From Sipunculus nudus (lineage: Eukaryota; Annelida; Sipuncula; Golfingiida; Sipunculidae), in assembly GCA_026874595.1 (NCBI GenBank), contig CM049313.1, positions 21,655,508 to 21,719,507 of the forward strand: DNA of 64,000 nt. The letters are read 5' to 3'. Position 1 is the stretch's first letter; every line of letters starts with the position of its first letter. This document shows, piece by piece, positions 25,991-39,388 of this stretch. The notes below the pieces were generated by a model. The model had not been told where the DNA came from. It saw only the letters and a list, made by a program, of their open reading frames with translations, and searched no databases. The translations under genes were made by a program, and so were the position numbers.

Positions 25991-26934
25991 CACTTTAACG
26001 GTGGCCTTGTTTCAAGCTGAAGACAACCTGCAGAAAGAACAAGAGATGATTACACCCTGTGGGTAAACGCACCTACCCTGAGAGACTCAGGTGGAAGACT
26101 CTCAGAGTCAGTTCTTAAAATCCTTGCAGAATTTCATGCCTACAGCTACTGGTATGACGCCTTCGATTCTTAAAAATGTTCCTTGTTTAGGCGTCAAAGC
26201 AATACCATCGAAAAGTAATGCGAGCCTTCGAGGCTATCAAGCAACAAAAGCCACAGTCTGGCATAATTGTATTGCTCTTCCAGGTATAAAACGAATAATA
26301 AACCGAATATTGTCAACAGGAATACACCCACTAAATTGGCCAGTGCAATCTTCGAATAAGGGTAAACGTGAAAGAACAAAAAGTTGGTGATACAAGTTCT
26401 CTGAAGCACTCTGCCTTATATCAGTACCACCTGGTCGAGCCAAACATCCCATATTTCACATGTAAAGCACGTTTGGATTACGGGATTTTTTTTTCATGCA
26501 CATGAATTTAAAATCCCTTACAGAATATATTTGCAGACCAGAAAAAAATACAACGTATCAATATGGTTACGTCAGTATTTCTATTGAAATGACTTTTAAT
26601 GTCTAATGATAGAGAACATGACTCAAAGCCGGAGGAGCATGTGTTCAAATCTCTGGCGTGGGACGTTGAGATTTCACGGTCGACCTCACCGACAAAACTT
26701 ATGTTTATTCCTCTTGGAAACAAGATTGAAAATATCATTAACCCAAACATGTGGAAAGGAGAAAACAAATAACAAACACGTGGTCAAAAAGGCTGCGTAA
26801 ACCTATGAATGTTACATTTTAGTCTAAACAGAGCTACAACGATATGACAGGTAAATGTTAGTAAATGTTATTATCCGTTACATATTGCACATAAACAGGT
26901 TTGCCTACTCTTTTCATGCAAACCTGTCTAGTCT

Positions 26935-27105
26935 GTTTTCATTAGCTTTAACTTCACATGGTCAGTGAAATTTGGCATGTTTTGTCCTATTCATCTTATT
27001 TTAATTATGCTGAAACCCTAGAAGGTCCGGTATAAATTTGATGTTTTTTAATCTCGTTTGTTTCTGTTTTATCCTGTAACTGCAATTACGTGCACGTTTT
27101 ATGGA
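26935..27105 (+). repeat. Dispersed block R4, copy a
   Basis: Shares GGCATGTTTTGTC, GCTGAAACCCTAGAAGGTCC and CTTAATCTCG-type segments with 59410-59585. Neither copy contains a recognisable gene. Confidence 0.7.
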
Positions 27106-29648
27106 TATACAGCTTATTAAAGGCATATGCAAATAACTAACTGTTGAAATGAATATAGATTATCTGCATTTTACCAGGTGGTAGCAATTACCTGACATAA
27201 AGGTGATTTACTTCATCCTTGTGGCAGGTATTATCATGTAGAAATCTCACAATCACATTGCAACTCAAGATGAAATTGACCTGACAGCGAGTGCGTGATT
27301 TACAGGACGGTGACGTATTTACTATTTTGTTTAGATCAATGATATATTTATAAAGTGCAGGGTGGGTATATACTTTAATTGACATGTCAACAATAGTAAA
27401 TATAATGACAGTTTGTGAACACCTATCAAATCTGTTTCAGAATGTATTTGGTTATCTTACTATGACATTATTTAACTATGAATTGTAAACTTAGGTGTTA
27501 CTGAGCTCAGAAACCTAGGGACTAAAGCAAAAATACATTCTTCCAGGCTTGGATATGGGCATCATTAATGAAAGAATGGAATATTGGAAATAATATCGCA
27601 TGTGCATGTATATAGGATTAAGCGAATGCTGTATTCTGAATACATGTCTGTATGCGAGGCGATGTCTGGCTCAGACTTCCCTCCTCTCTCTCTATTAGTT
27701 GATTTGGACCTATAGTGAATAATAACTGATCGAATTATCTATATATAAACCAGAAAGTGAAATGTGTACAATAGATGTTAGGTACTGGATTTGGTGAGTT
27801 CTTGCTATGCACATTGGAACAATCTAAATGCCAGATGGTATCCGGTACAGTATGATGTTGTAATAAATGTATCCTAAAAAATATGTTTTAACGTGGTTCT
27901 TGTTTGCTTTACATCATGTGTATATATGTTATTCCTGCTGTTATTTAAATGGACCGATCGTGAATATATGAACGTTCTATATATGGTTGGAAGGTTAAAA
28001 TCTTGTCAAAATTAAACGCAAAAATTATTTTTAACCATTATTTCTACTTTTGGCGATCCCTGGTCCTTTCTTGTATGCCTAGTGTATAAGAGTCTCATTA
28101 ATTATAAGTCCCATTGCTGAGTGGGACAGCAATTAATGGCTGAATTTCCAAAAATATTCATTCTCACTGTTTAGCCATATAGGATAGAATAGGCACCGTT
28201 GTATCTGATATGCTAATCTGGACGGATTTGAAACAGGCCATTCAGGCAGTTTAACCTGCAACTTGACTGATTGTAGTTTTAACGTTGAGCTGTTCTGATT
28301 TATTGTATTAACAAAAATAAGATGTTGCTTCTCTATAATTATGGTGTTAAACGTAAAACACTGAGAGGTGTGAATATATTGCAACTTGTCAGTACACTCG
28401 AATGCTAAGTAGTCCTAGACACAGGGTTATCTACTCTCAAGTTAATAGTATACATTAACATTTGTCTAGGATGGAAAAGGTATGAGCATCTGCTGTTGTA
28501 TAAGAGGTAAACGGTAGAATAATTGGAATCAGCAAATGAAATACAGATTGATTGTAGATGTAGTTGGATACTAAGTATATAATTAATATATCCATGTATA
28601 TGGGTGGTTCATGTTCGCCTTAATTCAATCGCAAGTATGCATATGTTGTACATTGGAGGTTTATAACATTCAGTTAACCTGTCGGCGGGAGTAGGATTGA
28701 CTCTGAATTCACCCAGTATATACCTGTATAACTATGTGCCGATGGACAAAATCGATCTGTCTGCTGCTTGGACGGATCATGTGCGTAAAGGTCGTATATG
28801 GCGTTAAAGGCAGGGAACGTGTGAACTAAATAATACAGGTACACACGGCATTTTCATACAAGGTGCCCTTGTGTATAGTTGTGTAAAATATCATGGAGTA
28901 AATAGTGATGGGTGACATATCATGTTAAGGAATTATAATTGAGCGTTACATTCACTAAGACAATATAAGTGTTTTAAATTTAGTGGTATTAGTTATTGGT
29001 CATGATTGGTGCCGACAAATATCTTATCTCAGTTTAATAACTTCACTATAAAAACAGTCATGCAAATATTGCCTTTAAATATCGATTTTATATGTACATG
29101 TCAATAGAAATTCATTGATTATTAATATGATTGACCATACGAGCCATATGTTACCGAGTTAGAAGCGGATTAGAAAGAGCGTCCTACACACTATTAAAGC
29201 TAAAACCTGTCATTTTTTTTGTTTTTATAAAAAAAATCAATAGTCACATGTTGAATGTGGATGATGCATGTTTATATTTGCTTAACCCGCGAAAAAAGGT
29301 GAGTATAATCCAAACAGACAAGGATAAAATCAATTTCTTTCACAGATAGGTACTCACACTAAGAGCTAGTATTGTCGTTTAAGCGTAAAGTACTTTGAAT
29401 GTTTACATTTCACACAGTAAACGTAGAATTGCAGTGTTATTCCTTTGTTAACATCATCTTTTTTATCAGTAATAAACATGTTTGTCTAATTAAGATTAGG
29501 ATGACTAATTTGTAAGGTATAAGCTGAGGTCACACTTGAGGGTGCATGTGCTGGTAACCGCTTCCCTCGTGTCATCATAGTAAAGAATCTATAAGATCTG
29601 CAACATCTATGGATCTGTGTTCAACTGACCTTGCACTTACATGTTTGC

Positions 29649-29649
<1 letters not shown>
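27106..29649. other. AT-rich intergenic sequence
   Basis: No gene or repeat recognised. Confidence 0.55.

Positions 29650-29704
<55 letters not shown>
29650..29704. repeat. (TA)n microsatellite
   Basis: Pure TA dinucleotides after ATATG. Confidence 0.97.
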
Positions 29705-29708
<4 letters not shown>

Positions 29709-30624
29709 CCAGGTTAAAATGCTTTATATAATTTGTGCTGTATTTAGGTGATAGCGATCATCTAACAACGGCACTGAGGAATATTCAACTCTAAGCCACA
29801 CTATTTGTGAACGGTTTCCTGGTTGTTAAAGAAGTCATTTTCTTTTGCAAAAAAGGAGAGGCCAGTGTAAAGTGTTCATACACAATGTGTGGATGAATGC
29901 AAAATCTCATTTATATGTTAAATTTTCTATTCATACTGATATACTATATATCAAAGATCCCCTAAAGGAAATTTGCATGTCTGCTCGTGTGACTGATTGG
30001 TATATGAGAAATATTCACTTACATCAAAAAATGCTTAACACGAAATAATAATTACTCGTTCATAAATATTCTACTCACATTTTATGATAACTGCGTTAAA
30101 ATAGAGTGTCAGATACCAGCACCAATACCGCGGTGTGCAACACCACAATCCAGAATCCTCTGTTTGACAATATATTTACACATTCAAGACCCCTAGGACT
30201 TTGATGTAAGTAATATCAGCGACCAGCACGAACTTTATACTAATAATATGTTGCAATACGAATTTTTTTAGGTGATACCAAGCGAAAGTTACTTATAGTA
30301 AATGGGTACTATAAAGCAAGACCATTATCAATCTTAAATTAACTAAACAAATAATCTATCAAGTCGTCAGTTGTCTGTGTGTGGGTGACCAGAAAGCCTG
30401 AGGAACATTTACAAAGGTATGCAATGTGATACTTACTACTCATGCAAACGGTCTTGCAATCTCACACTCAGGGTCAGGCTCTATTGTAATATAAATTAGT
30501 CACTGCAGATTTTAATGGAATAAAGCGTGCTTGACCTGAATAACCCATACCAGGAAGACTGTCATTACTGTCAACAACATGTAACCTTCGATCCCTTGGC
30601 CCCCATTTGTTATGAAGGCCCTGT

Positions 30625-30890
30625 TACAATTGATAATGTGATGACTATCTTATAATGTAACAGCAACCGCAATTGTAAGAAGACATTAACAGATATAATG
30701 TAATACAAACTGATAACGTAATAACAAATAAACTGATAACACTAACAACTAATGTTATACAAAATCAACCAATAATGTAACAGCATTAGCTCACCAACAA
30801 CGTAATACGAATTAGCCGATTATGTTACAATGTTCTCTAACCGTAAATGTAAAGCAAAATTAACCTGTAATGTGATAACATTTTAGCGAT
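30625..30890. repeat. Degenerate short tandem repeat, ATAATGTAA motif
   Basis: About eleven related words (TAATGTGATGAC, TAATGTAACAGC, TAATGTAATACA, AACGTAATAAC, AATGTAACAGC, AACGTAATACG, ATGTTACAATG, AATGTAAAGC, TAATGTGATAAC) occur every 20-35 bases. They suggest an old minisatellite with a unit near CTGATAATGTAACAACAA. Confidence 0.5.
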
Positions 30891-31097
30891 CATACATACA
30901 AGTTTGTGATCGATTATGCAAAATGCAACGAATCTTAATAATTATACAAGAATTAATTATATACTTTATCTTCAGATACGTCATTGATGAGTCTCCTGCA
31001 TTCCAAAATTAGGTCATTGTGAACTACATTTTACGGGTAACGTACGTTGTTGTATATTTTTGGCACTAGTGTTCCATGCCGCAACACAAATATTTGC

Positions 31098-31121
31098 AAA
31101 AAAAAAAAAAAAAAAAAAAAA
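31098..31121. repeat. Poly-A tract (24)
   Basis: Pure A run about 110 bases before the TGACCT array. No retroposed gene was recognised upstream of it. Confidence 0.97.
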
Positions 31122-31199
31122 TGATAAAACGGGCCTCATCTGCACAATTAACATTATTAAATGTAAACTTGGGACGCTCAGTGGAATTTGTCTTTAAAG

Positions 31200-32470
31200 A
31201 TTTTTTATGAGTTATTTCAATTTGTGGGTCCTGTGACCTTCACCCTTGACCTAGTGACAAGAAATTCAGATCTAAAAAACTTTCTATCATTCAACCTACA
31301 GCATTTATTTTTCATAATAATCTTTTGAAATAAAGTGAAGCCAGTGACCTCCAGCCCTGACAAGATTTCTTGAACTTTGGGCAGGTTAGCCTTGTGTGAA
31401 CGGAGGAAGGTTTAGGATGGGAAGATTAATATACAATGCATCCACAATCTTTTTTAGGGTGTGGATCCTGTGACCTTTAACTTTGACTTTGAGACCCAGA
31501 AATCAAAATAAGTCTTACTTTAGTGTAGGTTATTTGGTGATTCGAGATTGAAGCCAGTCTGTGTATTCAAAACAGAATTATCTTTCATACACTAATTTTT
31601 GTGATTGGATTTGCCTGTGTCATTCCTCCTTGACCTTGTGACCCGAAAATCGAAAATTAGCAGGTTATTTCAGGTAATCATTATCTTGAAGATGGAATAT
31701 TTGTGTTGAAAGTTTATTTTAAAATGCGTCCGTAATCTTTGTAAAGAAAATGGTTCTGTTACCTTGACCTTTGACCTCATGATCCCAAAATCGCCAGAAT
31801 TCTTGCTTTTCTAGTGGGTCATATATAAGTGAAGTTTGAAACCAACCGGTTTCTTTGGCTCAGGGGTAGAGCACAGGATTGAAAGCCGGAAGTTCTTGAG
31901 TTCAAATCTTAGCCGAGGCGGTGACTTTTTTTTCATGGCCGGCCCCCATCAAGGATAAGCGCTCTGCAGGCGTAATTGGAAGATTGTACCCAACAGACGT
32001 ATTTCACTCTCAAACGGGTTCGCCTTTCGGGGCTTTCTCGGTATAATGACCAAAAACATGGGGATGTTACACACTCAGGACCAATAGGAGTGGTACACCG
32101 AGCCTGGTTGACACCATGATAATCAAGTAAAAAACTTCTTTTACGTAGTCCGATAACAGAATGGAAGAAAGCATTAAAAATGTGGAGGAAGTTACCCCCA
32201 CTAAAAATATGTCAAACAAAACTGGAGTTATCATATGGAAACTAATTTGTGGTCAGATTGCCCCTGTGGCCTTGTCCTTTGGCCTGTGACCCCAAACAGT
32301 TCACGGTTCTTTCCTCATTGGCGGGTCAGCTATGTTCGCAAATATAAGACTTTGGATGAAAAGTTTTGCTTACAATATATCCGTAATCTTTTAAATAAGT
32401 GGGACATGTTGGTTGATCTTTGACCAGATGACAACAAAATCATCATGCGAAACTCGCAGAATGGAGGCCA
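31200..32470. repeat. Degenerate tandem repeat, about 144-bp period, centred on TGACCTTTGACC
   Basis: Units share a core like CCTGTGACCTTTGACCT..TGACCC.AAAATC followed by a segment with GAAGCCAG or GTTATCAT.TGGAAAC. The cores start near 31471, 31615 and 31759 (144 apart), then 32266 and 32411 (145 apart), with weaker copies near 31234 and 31345. The larger gap between 31759 and 32266 holds a SINE-like insertion. I recall this TGACCTTTGACC repeat as common in bivalve genomes, and I did not search for it. Confidence 0.75.
31847..32100 (+). mobile_element. tRNA-derived SINE-like element
   Basis: The block resembles a decayed tRNA. It has a D-arm GCTCAGGGGTAGAGC containing an A-box (TGGCTCAGGGGT, 31856-31867), an anticodon-like TTGAAAG loop, and a T-arm with a B-box (GAGTTCAAATCTT, 31898-31910). 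The acceptor and anticodon stems pair poorly, so it is not a functional tRNA. A non-tRNA body follows. It interrupts the 144-bp repeat array. The 3' end is uncertain. Confidence 0.6.
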
Positions 32471-33013
32471 CAGAGACCCTAATTGTTAACACATATTTTT
32501 CACACATGCCCAAACACTCGAGGTCATTCTTTTCTTTCTGAATTTTCGACATAGATATCCCTACTTGACCATCTCGTCTGTGACCACCTCGCACCTCGTC
32601 TTTTATGGCGCCGATGGTAGCTGTTTCGGTTTTGTTTTCAATATCCGCTTCATGGATATTAATCCAAACAATTGATTCCCAACTTTTGCTGAATATGAGA
32701 AATGTTTAACTAGCAAATACTTTATTTGGCTATTCTCGGAATGGATGTTGTCGATACTTGCTGCATATTGCTTGATTTACTTAGTTATTGTGACTTAACA
32801 GTTTCCAGTCAAATAGCTCGATTTCTAGGTAAAAGCGCCTTGTGCGCAAGATTTAACGCAGGAAATCTGTCTTTGATAATCATAGGTAGATAGGGCTGGG
32901 TATCGCCTATAACTTTCGTGTCGCAATATATTGCGATATTTGGAAGCGTATTACAATATGAATTGCGACATATTCACTTTCATTATCATTATATAATAAC
33001 ACACGTGTTTCTG

Positions 33014-33014
<1 letters not shown>

Positions 33015-33055
<41 letters not shown>
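33015..33055. repeat. (TA)n microsatellite
   Basis: Pure TA run just upstream of block R2 copy a. Confidence 0.97.
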
Positions 33056-33057
<2 letters not shown>

Positions 33058-33204
33058 TTTTTTATATTATTAATATTATATATATCATGCATATCATTAT
33101 TATTATCAATTATTAATCACACTTAATATAATGACACTAAACTTGAATAGATCAGCTTTTTTCAGACACAAACTATGTCAACATTACAGGTTTGGTTTTC
33201 TGCT

Positions 33205-34035
33205 TGCCAGAAAGGTATATTTCTGCCCTGCACACCTAAATATATGCCGGAAGTGCTATTTTGATACCATCTTACCATTTATATAGCTATAATATATGTG
33301 CTATATTAAAAAAAAAACACTTTCAAGTTACTCCAGGTAAAACATGAAGAAAGCCAAGGAAACATGAACTACAGGTTTATAGGGTCCCGGCTGCATCAAT
33401 CAGTCATCAATAAAATAGACTCAAGCAAAGTTATCTGCACAAAAAACCCAAATGATCTATCTGTATCATGTGAGTTAGCATTATGTCGTGCTTGAAATCT
33501 CACATGAGCTACATGTACAAGTAAACCAATGAAGTAGTGGAATTTGACTGCATCTCCCAGATCAGTATTAATCTGTCAATTCCAGCATGCCAAACCCCTT
33601 GCAGCTACACAAGTGTTGTATAGGGCTATAAGAGGCGATGTTACATCATTCCAGGGAGCATGAGGCATGTATGACTTCATAAAAAGACCCTCATCAGGAA
33701 ATCCAAATGGTTGTGATATTGACAATACCCGACCCTAGGAAACCAAGTGCCACACAAACATGGGTCTGGTGATAAAAAACTGGCAGACTCTGAGATGATT
33801 GTGTAATCCCAGTCAACAGGAAATGTATGCATTGCCGATACCTGAAACCTTTAGACTCCTGAAAGTCTCTTTGACTACATTATCCCACCATCACAGTAGT
33901 ATTATAAATTTATAATCCGTAGGTTTGGGTAAAAAAGGGTTAAGGCAATTTTGGTGATAACAGTCGATATTTGCATTGCAGTTATAGCCGTATTATATTC
34001 CTATGGTTTGAACCTCCATGTCTCTAAGTCCCAGC
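33205..34035 (+). repeat. Dispersed block R2, copy a
   Basis: Aligns with 37305-38430. Landmarks are ATTTATATAGCTATAATA, CTTTCAAGTTACT, TTATCTGCACAAAA, AGGGCTAT..., CATGGGTCTGGTG, CCAGTCAACAGGAAATGTAT and GCATTGC followed by ACCTGAAACCTT. It is non-coding by inspection. Confidence 0.75.
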
Positions 34036-34280
34036 ACTGTCTGATAGATATTATTATACTTAGAAGGAGGATCAGACAGGTGTTAATGCATTTGGTTTTA
34101 ATTATTGAAAGGCCACGGTTTAACACCTTAGTGAATTGTGTATTTGCAACAACATATTCCAAGTAAATACCGATATATCGATAATATCGCGCATCCCTAC
34201 AAGTGACAATGACTTGCTGTAGCATAGTGTCCCGCTATTGACAGTAGATACTTCAGGACACAAACCTTTTATGGGCCTTT

Positions 34281-34284
<4 letters not shown>

Positions 34285-34340
<56 letters not shown>
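34285..34340. repeat. (TA)n microsatellite
   Basis: Pure TA run about 250 bases after the end of R2 copy a. Confidence 0.97.
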
Positions 34341-34343
<3 letters not shown>

Positions 34344-36027
34344 TACATTTGCTCATTATTTAGACTGATGTCAATCATTATGTGTATGATGTGCATAGCT
34401 CTTAGATTAAATATCATTCGTTCAATTCTATAATTTATATAGAAGCAAGTTTACTGTATCATCATGTATGTTAAGGTTAATGGGCTAATTTTCTGATTAT
34501 TGTACAAAAAATATGATGTTTAAATAGGCCATGAAATAGATCTGTATTTTATGGAGAAAATTATTAAAGTAATTTGTGTTACCCGTGATATTCGTGTTAT
34601 AGTTTTGGCGGTGTTATCAGATAAAATATCCTCTATAATGACTCATTTTATACAGACTAATGTGAACTGTACCCTTACAATGAAAGGACGTGGCTTTACC
34701 TCCATTAAGGCGGCCACTGGTAGGCGTTTTTTTTTCTGTTTCTACTGCAAAACACCAGTCAGAGGCCTCATCATACCCTAAGGCTAAGTAATTTCCATCG
34801 CTATCCCTCCACAGTTGGTACAACTGCTGGCTTAAACAGTTTCAATCAGCTTTATCAACATCCCTGTCTATTTCTGAGCGCAGAACCAGTTTATAACTCT
34901 TGGAAATAACCTTTTTATATACCAGTTCATATGAACAGAGTGCTAGCAAGCATCAGCCCACTATTGGTTTAGAGTTCAGGACAGCTTAAAAGTCCCCTAT
35001 GGATTCGCCACTCCCTTTCTCCTTGGTTACATTTTTCTGCAAATAAAGATTAGGTCCTCGATTATGTTGCTAATGTGTGACGTAACACAGGAACTAATTG
35101 TTGAAGCATTTTTTTTCTGGGTAAGCTTGCAGCCTCTCGACAGGTAAAGAAAATCAATATTCTTCGATACGTTACCTATTATGTAGCAATGTTTTGTGTG
35201 GCTTTATTGAGCGATGAACCGGAAAATAATGCTTGCCAGTAGATTGCTATGGCAATTATAATTAATAAAATGGGTTGACAACAGTTTTAGCCAATATTAA
35301 CAACAATAGGAATTCAACTGCTCTGACATGTATCCTCTCAGGCAGGGGCGTCAATTAATGCAAGGGGGGTGGGGTCATAACCTCCCCCCAAAATAAAACT
35401 TTCCCGAAAAAGACGCCAGATATGCACAGGTGAACAGTATTTTTTCTAAGCTTCAATGAAATCTCGCATATATATTGCGCCGGTATCGTCAATATTAGCA
35501 TTCTTTTATGTGACCCGAGATTCCAAGATTGATAATTAAAAAAACTACAAGGCCTTTGTATATAGGTACCTGATATAATAATTGTTATGCACATTGTGTA
35601 GTTTACTGTATGAAAAATCGCGAAAACGAAACCGCTAAACTAGGAAGAATTGAAAATCATGAAAATAGCACCTCGCGAATATGAAGCCAACCACAGTACA
35701 TAAAGCTATTAATAATATAAATAATAGCCTTGTGTTCCGTGTGTTAGACTGGTGAGGTTACTGTGCAATAAATATACCTAAATATTAACATATACCATAC
35801 ATTTTAAAACCGAATACTTACTGGGTATATATTTTAAATGTATCGCACATACAATAATAGATATATATATATATTTTATCCCAAGTTTGATAACCTTCAC
35901 ACACCTGTCACTGTCCCATCCTTGCGAGTCATCGTCCGACCTCTCCCCCTCATTGAAGATAATTTTAAACACCCAACCAACATTTCAAGAGTGAGGGATT
36001 TTAGAAAACGCAAATGAAAACTTATAA
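34341..36027. other. Intergenic sequence
   Basis: Only a G-tract repeat fragment near 35344-35385 stands out. Confidence 0.5.
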
Positions 36028-37055
36028 TAATCACACAGGCTTTCTTAGCGTACAAGTTTCTTCGTCAGGTGGAACGTAGGAACGGATTGAGAGAATATAC
36101 TATGAAATTTAATCTGATATTTGGTCAGAAACTCCACGAATTAATAATACCTACCACAATGCTCATAATTCTTTGAATTCCATCATTATAAAAGGAAGCT
36201 TGAACGATTTATGGAAAACAAATGGGTTCTTACCAACGCCATACCAGCGAGTCCCTTGTCAAAATGTTATAGTGCCTTAAGTGGTATTGGCGTCAAGTGT
36301 GATGTCATTCCCTAGTAGAAACTGCGGATATTCTAACAAATACACACACGATCAAACGTATAAAAGCTGATAAAGAGAAATGTAATCATAGGTGCCGAGC
36401 TAACGGACCATGTCGGACCCAATGTACCCATAAGTTTGGTCCGGACCTGGACTGTTCGGGTCCTATATTTAATCTGATTTAATCTACTTTCCCGCGAAAC
36501 AGTCCAGCATGAAAGTGCCACTTCCCGGTAGTGCACTGGCGGATCTTACTGGAAGGCTAAGGTTCCTATGACAGGCCAAAACGAAGCGAAATACTGATTC
36601 AGTCATATTCAAGCCTTCCAAGGACTGATATATCTTAATATTTTCCTTATTCTCCACATGACACGATATAACCTGAGAGGCCATGACTACCATAAGTACA
36701 GCTTGGATTTGTTATCCGACCTTATGTATGTAGCTCATCAGATAAATTATAAATACCGTAAAATAATCGCAAAATGGATATGTATGAAAAAAAGGACGTT
36801 ATCGTTGTGTGATATCTATCTTGTCAAGTAAACACGGTTCTAGCGTTACAGCGCATCAACTAAACTTAATTAGCATTTTAATTCAGATACCGACCCCACG
36901 TGTATATAGGACCGGCGACACCAAAAGGTATTCTTTTGTTTATTGGTTGATCATTCACTGGCCGTGCCGGATACATCGTTTATTGACGGGGGTGCGGATG
37001 CGGCAGGCCAGTCATTCGAGGCTGTGTTTTTCTTTATTACGGGCACTTCATGATT
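36028..37055 (+). repeat. Dispersed block R1, copy b, carrying an insertion
   Basis: Same landmarks as copy a. It is longer because 36435-36688 is an insertion absent from copies a and c. It ends with the shared CATCGTTTATTGACGGG and CATGATTGACACTGATTAC-like sequence. Confidence 0.8.
36435..36688. mobile_element. 254-bp insertion in R1 copy b, with imperfect 8-bp target duplication
   Basis: Flanked by CCCATAAG (36427-36434) and ACCATAAG (36689-36696). R1 copy a has the same place with one copy, ACCCATCAGTAC, so the empty site is visible. A related sequence lies at 47986-48256. An 8-bp duplication is typical of hAT elements, but no terminal inverted repeats are obvious. Confidence 0.6.
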
Positions 37056-37304
37056 GACACTGATTACTGCAAACACTTAATTTGGATTTTGTTCATACAT
37101 GACGTTTTATTTACCTGCACTTTAATCACGGCAAGTGATAAGTTGTATAGTAAGCATAGCGGCTAATTGAAATGCCATCTAAGTGAAACAGGTCTTGTCA
37201 TAAGTAGAATAATAGCTAATAGTGTTGTCATTATTGGCCGTGTTTTATCATCTTTTTATTAATATGTCCCTTATAGAATAGTACATTATCTGATGGCAGA
37301 AATA

Positions 37305-38430
37305 AGGCAGAAATGCTTTCTGCCCGGCCGAAATGGCAGATAAGGGCCAGGAACTTTAAAATATGCTTAGAGTGGTACTTAATATCACATTTTATCATTT
37401 ATATAGCTATAATAAATATGTCCTTTTAAAGAAAACTTTCAAGTTACTTTAGATGCAACCTTAAATAAAGCTAGGAAACATTAACTACAGAATTAGGGGT
37501 TCCTGACCGCATAACTCAGTCAATAATAAGTATTGGTTATAGCCAAATGAAATGTAATGCAAGTCGTGAGGTTTGCGAGGCTTGTGTCACATGGCAGGCG
37601 AGCCGTTCATGGCTTGATTTACATTTCATAGGGTTATAACTGATTTGTCCCACATGCCCCGCCTCCTTGGTCGAAGGTCACGCGTGTCATTTTGTTTTGG
37701 CTACGCACCAGTTCTTTGCCATATTTGGAAATTCGCCATGCAACTACACTTGCACGGTCACTTTTCATGACCCTGTGATGCGAGCAGATTTGAACGTACA
37801 GTTAGAACAAAGGAAAAAAATGTCGCATGTTGGACAAGATAGACGTAAACTAGTTAAACTAGGTTATCTGCACAAAATGATCTATGTGCATCATCTTAGT
37901 CAGTATTATGTCATGTTTGAAAACTTACATGAACTAACAGTAAACCAACGTGGCAGGGGTATTTAACAACTTTGATTTTATCAATATCAAACACTCCACT
38001 TGAGCATGCCCCCCCCCCCCCTCCCCACCCCACCAGATACACAACTTTTGTAAAGGGCTATTGCAGACAGTGTAACATCATTTCAGGGAGCAGGAAGGCA
38101 AGCCTGATTCCCTAAACAAATACTCATCAGGTACAACAGGTCCGCTTACTCCATGCGACCATGGGTCTGGTGTTCAGAATCTGACAGGCTCTGAGATTAC
38201 TGTGAAGTTCCAGTCAACAGGAAATGTATGCATTGCGTACACCTGAAACCTTCCAATAATCAAGGATTTTTTTTACTACATCGTCCCAGTAATTATAATT
38301 GAGTAATAAATTTATAACCCATACATTTGGGAAATAAAGGCTTTTGCCCTTTGTGTGACTAAAACCTATTATTTACTGCTCAGTAGAAAACATATTGCAT
38401 TCCTATAGCTTAACCTCCCTGGTTTGCAAG
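37305..38430 (+). repeat. Dispersed block R2, copy b
   Basis: Partner of 33205-34035, about 300 bases longer because 37530-37838 has no counterpart in copy a. It follows R1 copy b closely, so R1b, R2b and R3a form one continuous duplicated tract from 36.0 to 40.9 kb. Confidence 0.75.
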
Positions 38431-38817
38431 TTCTTTTCATATATGGTATATATATTTGTTCCTTTCTACTTATAGAATTTAAAATATCACTATAATTATC
38501 GAAATCGGATTCCTTGACCCAGAAAAACCAAAATATACATATATCACACTTTATATTTAAGATATTGGAACGTAAATCTAATTTCTTCACGTGCCTAATT
38601 ATATATAATCAAAATTGCGGCCAAACTTATTATCAACTTTAACTCTTAATTAAGGCCCGCACTGAAATATTTTTTTTTAATTATGACAAAATTTGATCAT
38701 GAGCTTCTGTTTTCTATTCCTTCGGCTTGACAAAAAAATGGTGCATTGCATTATAATTTTGTTTATACATTGATGATGTTACGCGGAAACAGCTACCTCA
38801 CTATATATTCAACATAA

Positions 38818-39352
38818 ACTAGCTGCACCCGTGGAAAATACACGGCTCTATCTGATGCATATTTTTGTAATGAGCTGATAGGAACTAAACGACGCATATA
38901 TTAATCCTAAGGTTTTTGCAGGAACTTTTTTAATGTGTTTCACTCATATGATATAAAGATAACTAGAATTCTCGGGGAACAACCTCCCCGTAAATATCAA
39001 CATAGAAAGAAAAATTATTCTATTCCAGAAATCACACAAAAAAATATATTTTGGAAAGGGACGTGAGGCATATATAGGGTGTACGAATTTTCAAGTGAGA
39101 AGCTTTTTTTCCGATAAACAGCAAAGGTCCGACAGCTTCATTGCTTTGAAATATCGTAGATATAACAATTGTATAAAGAAGCATTCTACCGTGAAATTAT
39201 ATGAAAGATGCTTTGTATTAGTTGAAGCTCAGTATTAATTTTTTTTTATTTAAGTACTGTAAATGGTCATGGAATAGGCAGGTTTAATGCAAAATTGACA
39301 ACACTCCCAGATAAAAAGAAAGCAGGATGATATATTTCGTTGAAAGCATTTT

Positions 39353-39388
<36 letters not shown>

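Noticed and set aside
31850-31920. Functional tRNA gene (Phe-like anticodon loop)
   Set aside because: D- and T-arms are tRNA-like, but the acceptor and anticodon stems do not pair and a SINE-like body follows. Treated as SINE.
37667-37966. 99-codon frame spanning R2 copy b
   Set aside because: Part lies in the segment missing from R2 copy a, and the shared part is not open there.
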